A stretch of 8,843 nt of DNA, from assembly GCA_020844525.1 (NCBI GenBank), contig JAJGAH010000079.1:1-8843 (forward strand), read 5' to 3'. Shown in pieces: positions 5,444 to 8,843 of this stretch. The notes under the pieces are model-generated. The model was not told where the DNA came from. It saw only the letters and a program-made list of their open reading frames with translations, and searched no databases. Every line of letters starts with the position of its first letter. Position 1 is the first letter of the stretch. The position numbers were made by a program, and so were the translations under genes. This DNA comes from Eubacterium sp. GTDB lineage: Bacteria; Bacillota; Clostridia; Lachnospirales; Lachnospiraceae.

Positions 5444-7000
5444 TTATTCGAACTCAATCGTCCCTGGCGGTTTTGAAGTGATATCATAGAATACTCTGTT
5501 GACGTGATTTACTTCGTTGACGATACGATTCGTGACACGTTTTAAAATGTCATAGGGTATTTCAACCGCATCTGCTGTCATGAAATCAACGGTACTGACA
5601 GCTCTGAGTGCAATTGCATAGTCGTAGGTACGCTCATCTCCCATCACACCTACCGACCGCATGTTTGTAAGCGCCGCAAAATACTGGCTTGCAATCTTGT
5701 TCATGCCTGCTTTATCCATCTCTTCACGATAGATGGCATCGGCCTCCTGAACAATTCTGACCTTTTCAGGGGTCACTTCTCCGATAATCCGTATACCGAG
5801 TCCCGGTCCCGGGAACGGCTGCCGCATGACAAGTTCTTCCGGAATGCCAAGATGAAGGCCGACTTTTCTGACCTCATCCTTAAACAGATCGCGGAGCGGT
5901 TCTACAATCTCCTTAAAGTCCACATACTCAGGCAGACCCCCAACATTGTGGTGCGATTTGATTGTGGCGGATTCTCCGCCAAGCCCTGATTCTACAACAT
6001 CCGGATAGATCGTTCCCTGAACGAGATAGTCTACCTTGCCGATTTTCTTCGCTTCCGCTTCGAACACACGGATAAAATCCTCTCCGATAATCTTTCTCTT
6101 CTTCTCCGGTTCGGTGACACCCTTCAAATCCGCAAAGAATCTGTCTCCTGCATTTACCCGTACAAAATTCAGGTCATAAGGCCCGTCCGGTCCGAATACA
6201 CGGGAGACAAGATCACCTTCATCCTTCCTGAGGAGTCCATGGTCCACAAATACACAGGTAAGATTTTTCCCAACAGCCTTCGACAGAAGAACCGCGGCGA
6301 CAGAGGAATCAACACCGCCGGACAGGCCACAGAGTACCTTGCCGTCTCCGATTTTCTCCCGAAGCTCACGAATGGTCCGCTCGGCAAAATCCTCCATTCT
6401 CCACGTACCTTTGCATCCACAGACATTCCAGACAAAGTTGTGGAGCATCGTCTTGCCAAACTGACTGTGCAGTACCTCCGGATGGAACTGAAAAGCGTAT
6501 AAGTTTTTCGTCGTATTCTGAACTGCCGCATAAGGACAATTCTTTGTATGGGCAATCACCTCAAAGCCATCTGCCATTTTCGTGATATAATCATTATGAC
6601 TCATCCACACAATGCTGCTGGCTGGAACATCAGCAAAAAGGGCGGAATCCGGACGATCAAGAAGAAGCTCTGTCTTTCCATATTCACGCTCTGGTGCCTT
6701 TTCAACATTTCCGCCGAGTACATACATCATCAGCTGCGCACCGTAACAAAGACCAAGAACCGGTATCCCCAGTTCAAACAGCTCTCTGGGTGCTGTAGCT
6801 GCGTCCTTTTCGTACACACTGTTCGGGCCTCCCGTCAGAATAATACCCTTCGGGTTCATCTTACGGATCTGATCAATGGGTGTACGATAGGAATAAATCT
6901 CACAGTAGACGTTGCTTTCACGTACACGACGCGCGACAAGCTGATTATACTGACCGCCAAAATCTATGACAATCACTTTCTCCTGGGCTGCCTGTGCCAT
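5444..7000 (-). CDS. guaA: GMP synthase (glutamine-hydrolysing)
   Basis: Cytoplasmic enzyme converting XMP, ATP and glutamine to GMP, the last step of guanine nucleotide synthesis. At 518 residues it is full length. N-terminal class I glutamine amidotransferase (about 1-195): nucleophile Cys85 in GLCYGAQ and the His173/Glu175 pair in QFHPEV. ATP pyrophosphatase domain: P-loop SGGVDSS (227-233), [11 protein letters not shown], and HHNVGGLPE. The C-terminal dimerisation/XMP domain has [15 protein letters not shown] and ends [18 protein letters not shown], as in the family. ATG at 7000 has AAGGAGAGAG about 6 bases upstream. It has its own promoter (7084-7112) and is separated from ppdK by a terminator. 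No clear terminator follows, so transcription may run into the remnants and crcB. Confidence 0.97.
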   Translation of the reverse strand: MAQAAQEKVIVIDFGGQYNQLVARRVRESNVYCEIYSYRTPIDQIRKMNPKGIILTGGPNSVYEKDAATAPRELFELGIPVLGLCYGAQLMMYVLGGNVEKAPEREYGKTELLLDRPDSALFADVPASSIVWMSHNDYITKMADGFEVIAHTKNCPYAAVQNTTKNLYAFQFHPEVLHSQFGKTMLHNFVWNVCGCKGTWRMEDFAERTIRELREKIGDGKVLCGLSGGVDSSVAAVLLSKAVGKNLTCVFVDHGLLRKDEGDLVSRVFGPDGPYDLNFVRVNAGDRFFADLKGVTEPEKKRKIIGEDFIRVFEAEAKKIGKVDYLVQGTIYPDVVESGLGGESATIKSHHNVGGLPEYVDFKEIVEPLRDLFKDEVRKVGLHLGIPEELVMRQPFPGPGLGIRIIGEVTPEKVRIVQEADAIYREEMDKAGMNKIASQYFAALTNMRSVGVMGDERTYDYAIALRAVSTVDFMTADAVEIPYDILKRVTNRIVNEVNHVNRVFYDITSKPPGTIEFE

Positions 7001-7083
7001 TTACTCTCTCCTTATACAGGCACGTGATTTCTATTAATTAAACCAAATGCCCTTTTGAATAACTATCAATATACAGCGTGCTT

Positions 7084-7112
7084 ATTATAACCTATTGAAA
7101 AATATATGTCAT
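7084..7112 (-). promoter_or_regulatory. guaA sigma-A-type promoter
   Basis: On the minus strand ATGACA (7112-7107) and TATAAT (7089-7084) are spaced by exactly 17 bp: a perfect -10 and five of six -35 matches. Transcription would start near 7077, leaving a leader of about 75 nt before the guaA ATG. That leader is AT-rich and shows no purine-riboswitch fold that I can recognise. Confidence 0.7.
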
Positions 7113-7131
7113 CACTTTATCAATCGAAAAC

Positions 7132-7153
7132 GCCGGCAGGAGAACCTGCCGGC
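7132..7153 (-). terminator. Intrinsic terminator after ppdK
   Basis: A perfect 9-bp GC-rich stem, GCCGGCAGG / CCTGCCGGC, closes a four-base loop (7141-7144). On the minus strand it is followed by GTTTTCG, on the plus strand by ATTTTC. It lies 35 bases beyond the ppdK stop and just upstream of the guaA promoter, so it insulates guaA from ppdK transcription. The T-run is short, but the stem is strong. Confidence 0.8.
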
Positions 7154-7187
7154 ATTTTCTGGTTCCGCATAAATAATGCAGAAATTA

Positions 7188-8843
7188 TTATTTAGCCTGC
7201 TTGATTGCGGCCTGTGCAGCTGCAAGACGTGCAATCGGAACACGGAATGGTGAGCAGGATACATAGTCAAGTCCGATCTCATTGCAGAACTCAACAGAAG
7301 ACGGATCTCCACCATGCTCTCCGCAGATACCGATCGGGAGCTTCGGATTGGTCTCACGGCCAAGCTTGACAGCCATCTTCATCAGCTTGCCAACGCCATC
7401 CTGATCCAGCTTTGCGAAAGGATCGTTCTCAAGAATCTTATTGTCATAGTAGGACTCCAGGAACTTGCCTGCGTCATCACGGGAGAATCCGAATGTCATC
7501 TGTGTCAGATCGTTGGTTCCGAAGCAGAAGAACTCAGCTTCCTTTGCGATCTCATCAGCAGTAAGGGCAGCTCTCGGAATCTCAATCATGGTACCAACCT
7601 TGTACTTGATATCGGATCCGGCAGCCTTGATCTCAGCATCAGCTGTCTCTACGATGATATCCTTAACGAATTTCATCTCTTTGACGATACCTACAAGCGG
7701 AACCTCGATCTCCGGAACGATTGTCCAATCCTTGTGAGCATTCTGTACCTTGATTGCAGCACGGATGACAGCCTTTGTCTGCATAACAGCGATTTCAGGA
7801 TATGTGATCGGCAGACGGCAGCCACGATGACCCATCATCGGGTTAGCCTCAACCAGACCGGCAATGACTGCCTTAACCTGATCTACTGTCTTGCCAGTAT
7901 CATCAGCAACCTTCTTGATATCAGCTTCGGTCTTCGGAACGAACTCATGAAGCGGCGGATCCAGGAAACGGATGGTTACCGGATCTCCCTCCATTGCCTC
8001 GAAGAGCTGCTCGAAGTCTCCCTGCTGAAGCGGAAGGATCTTGTCAAGTGCTTTCTCACGATCCTCCTTGTTGTCAGCAACGATCATCTCACGGATTGCA
8101 TCGATTCTGTTGCCTGCGAAGAACATATGCTCTGTACGGCAAAGTCCGATTCCCTCAGCGCCAAGCTCACGGGCTTTTTTTGCATCGGTCGGAGTATCTG
8201 CGTTGGTACGAACCTTCATAGTTCTGAACTCATCAGCCCAGGACATGAGCTTTGCGAAATCCTCATCCTCAACAGCGCCTTCCTGAACGTCCAGAGCGCC
8301 ATCGTAAATATTTCCGGTAGAACCATCGAAGGAAATAACATCTCCCTCGTGATAGGTCTTTCCGCCAAGTGTGAAGGACTTTCCATCCTCTGCGAAGGAA
8401 ATGTCAGAGCATCCTGCTACGCAGCAGGCACCCATTCCACGAGCTACAACTGCAGCGTGAGATGTCATTCCGCCACGAGCTGTCAGAATACCCTGAGCAG
8501 CCTTCATTCCCTCGATATCCTCAGGAGAGGTCTCAAGACGAACAAGAACTACCTTCTCGCCATCCTTGGCAGCCTTCTTTGCTTCCTCTGCAGTGAAGAC
8601 GATCTTACCGCATGCAGCACCAGGAGCAGCCGGAAGTCCCTTGCCTACCTGTGTAGCCTTCTTAACCTCAGCCTTGGAGAAGGAACCGTGCAGCAGTGTA
8701 TCCAGGTTACGCGGATCTACATCAAGAACAGCTTTCTTCTTGTCGATCTTGCCCTCAGCTACGAGATCGCAGGCAATCTTCAGAGCTGCCTTTGCGGTTC
8801 TCTTACCATTACGGCACTGCAGCATGTAAAGCTTTCCATCCTC
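7188..8843 (-). CDS. ppdK: Pyruvate phosphate dikinase, C-terminal part (5' end outside window)
   Basis: The last 551 codons of pyruvate, phosphate dikinase, which interconverts pyruvate + ATP + Pi and PEP + AMP + PPi; in anaerobic clostridia it serves PPi-linked glycolysis or PEP supply. The frame runs off the right edge (EDGKLYMLQCRNGKRTA is family sequence), so the Met at 8825 is not the start; roughly the first 325 of about 875 residues, with the ATP-grasp domain, are missing. Present are the swivelling phosphohistidine domain, with GGMTSHAAVVARGMG carrying the catalytic His, and the PEP/pyruvate TIM barrel: CRTEHMFF, GHRGCRLPITYPEI, PEIEVPLVG, GTMIEIPRAAL, FCFGTNDLTQMTFGFSRDD and ICGEHGGDP with the proton-donor Cys. 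It ends PFRVPIARLAAAQAAIKQAK. Its compact third positions and GC-richer codons suggest high expression, in contrast with the AT-rich accessory genes on the left. Confidence 0.96.
   Translation of the reverse strand, partial: EDGKLYMLQCRNGKRTAKAALKIACDLVAEGKIDKKKAVLDVDPRNLDTLLHGSFSKAEVKKATQVGKGLPAAPGAACGKIVFTAEEAKKAAKDGEKVVLVRLETSPEDIEGMKAAQGILTARGGMTSHAAVVARGMGACCVAGCSDISFAEDGKSFTLGGKTYHEGDVISFDGSTGNIYDGALDVQEGAVEDEDFAKLMSWADEFRTMKVRTNADTPTDAKKARELGAEGIGLCRTEHMFFAGNRIDAIREMIVADNKEDREKALDKILPLQQGDFEQLFEAMEGDPVTIRFLDPPLHEFVPKTEADIKKVADDTGKTVDQVKAVIAGLVEANPMMGHRGCRLPITYPEIAVMQTKAVIRAAIKVQNAHKDWTIVPEIEVPLVGIVKEMKFVKDIIVETADAEIKAAGSDIKYKVGTMIEIPRAALTADEIAKEAEFFCFGTNDLTQMTFGFSRDDAGKFLESYYDNKILENDPFAKLDQDGVGKLMKMAVKLGRETNPKLPIGICGEHGGDPSSVEFCNEIGLDYVSCSPFRVPIARLAAAQAAIKQAK

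Noticed and set aside
6548..7027. Plus-strand 159-codon frame over guaA
   Set aside because: It is antisense to the strongly conserved guaA amidotransferase domain and has no family motifs of its own.
7001..7083. Purine riboswitch in the guaA leader
   Set aside because: The leader is short (about 75 nt) and AT-rich, and the conserved purine-aptamer loop and junction sequences are not recognisable.
8041..8829. Plus-strand frames over ppdK
   Set aside because: They are antisense shadows of the well-conserved ppdK coding sequence.
1..8843. CRISPR array, tRNA or rRNA genes
   Set aside because: No regularly spaced direct repeats, cloverleaf with a T-loop GTTCRA box, or rRNA sequence was recognised on either strand.

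Overview
The window looks like chromosomal DNA of an anaerobic, low-to-mid-GC Bacillota, most likely a Lachnospiraceae/Clostridia member. The basis is pyruvate phosphate dikinase beside guaA, strong Shine-Dalgarno sites before nearly every gene, an IS1634-type transposase remnant of the kind common in that group, and a type IV toxin-antitoxin pair. This is judged from protein family resemblance only; no search was run.

Layout. 1-287: no recognised gene. 288-833 (-): flavin reductase-like FMN protein, divergent from 899-1588 (+), a Crp/Fnr-family regulator; they share a 65-bp control region. 1632-2404: decayed mobile DNA, an internal piece of an IS1634-like transposase joined to unrecognised coding remnants. 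2495-2640: a chimeric duplicate made of a crcB fragment fused to a def fragment. 2598-4332 (-): abiEii/abiEi, a type IV toxin-antitoxin (AbiE) pair. 4499-4858 (-): intact crcB fluoride channel. 4859-5443 (-): a gene graveyard holding a DUF1287 C-terminal remnant, a peptide deformylase N-terminal remnant and a possible DUF434-like remnant. 5444-7000 (-): intact guaA with a good promoter. 7132-7153: strong hairpin terminator. 7188-8843 (-): C-terminal two-thirds of ppdK, cut by the window edge.

From 2598 to the right end every recognised gene lies on the minus strand. ppdK and guaA are housekeeping genes (pyruvate/PEP metabolism; GMP synthesis). Everything between guaA and the Crp regulator is accessory and strongly rearranged. 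The most informative signal is structural: the AbiE pair sits between two direct copies of crcB/def sequence. The left copy is a short chimera whose crcB-def junction falls exactly in a 10-base sequence shared by both parents, and the toxin reading frame ends inside that chimera. I do not see a convincing new biological system; the AbiE pair is a known family. The region reads as a recombination hotspot where a defence/toxin-antitoxin cassette was captured by duplication and deletion.
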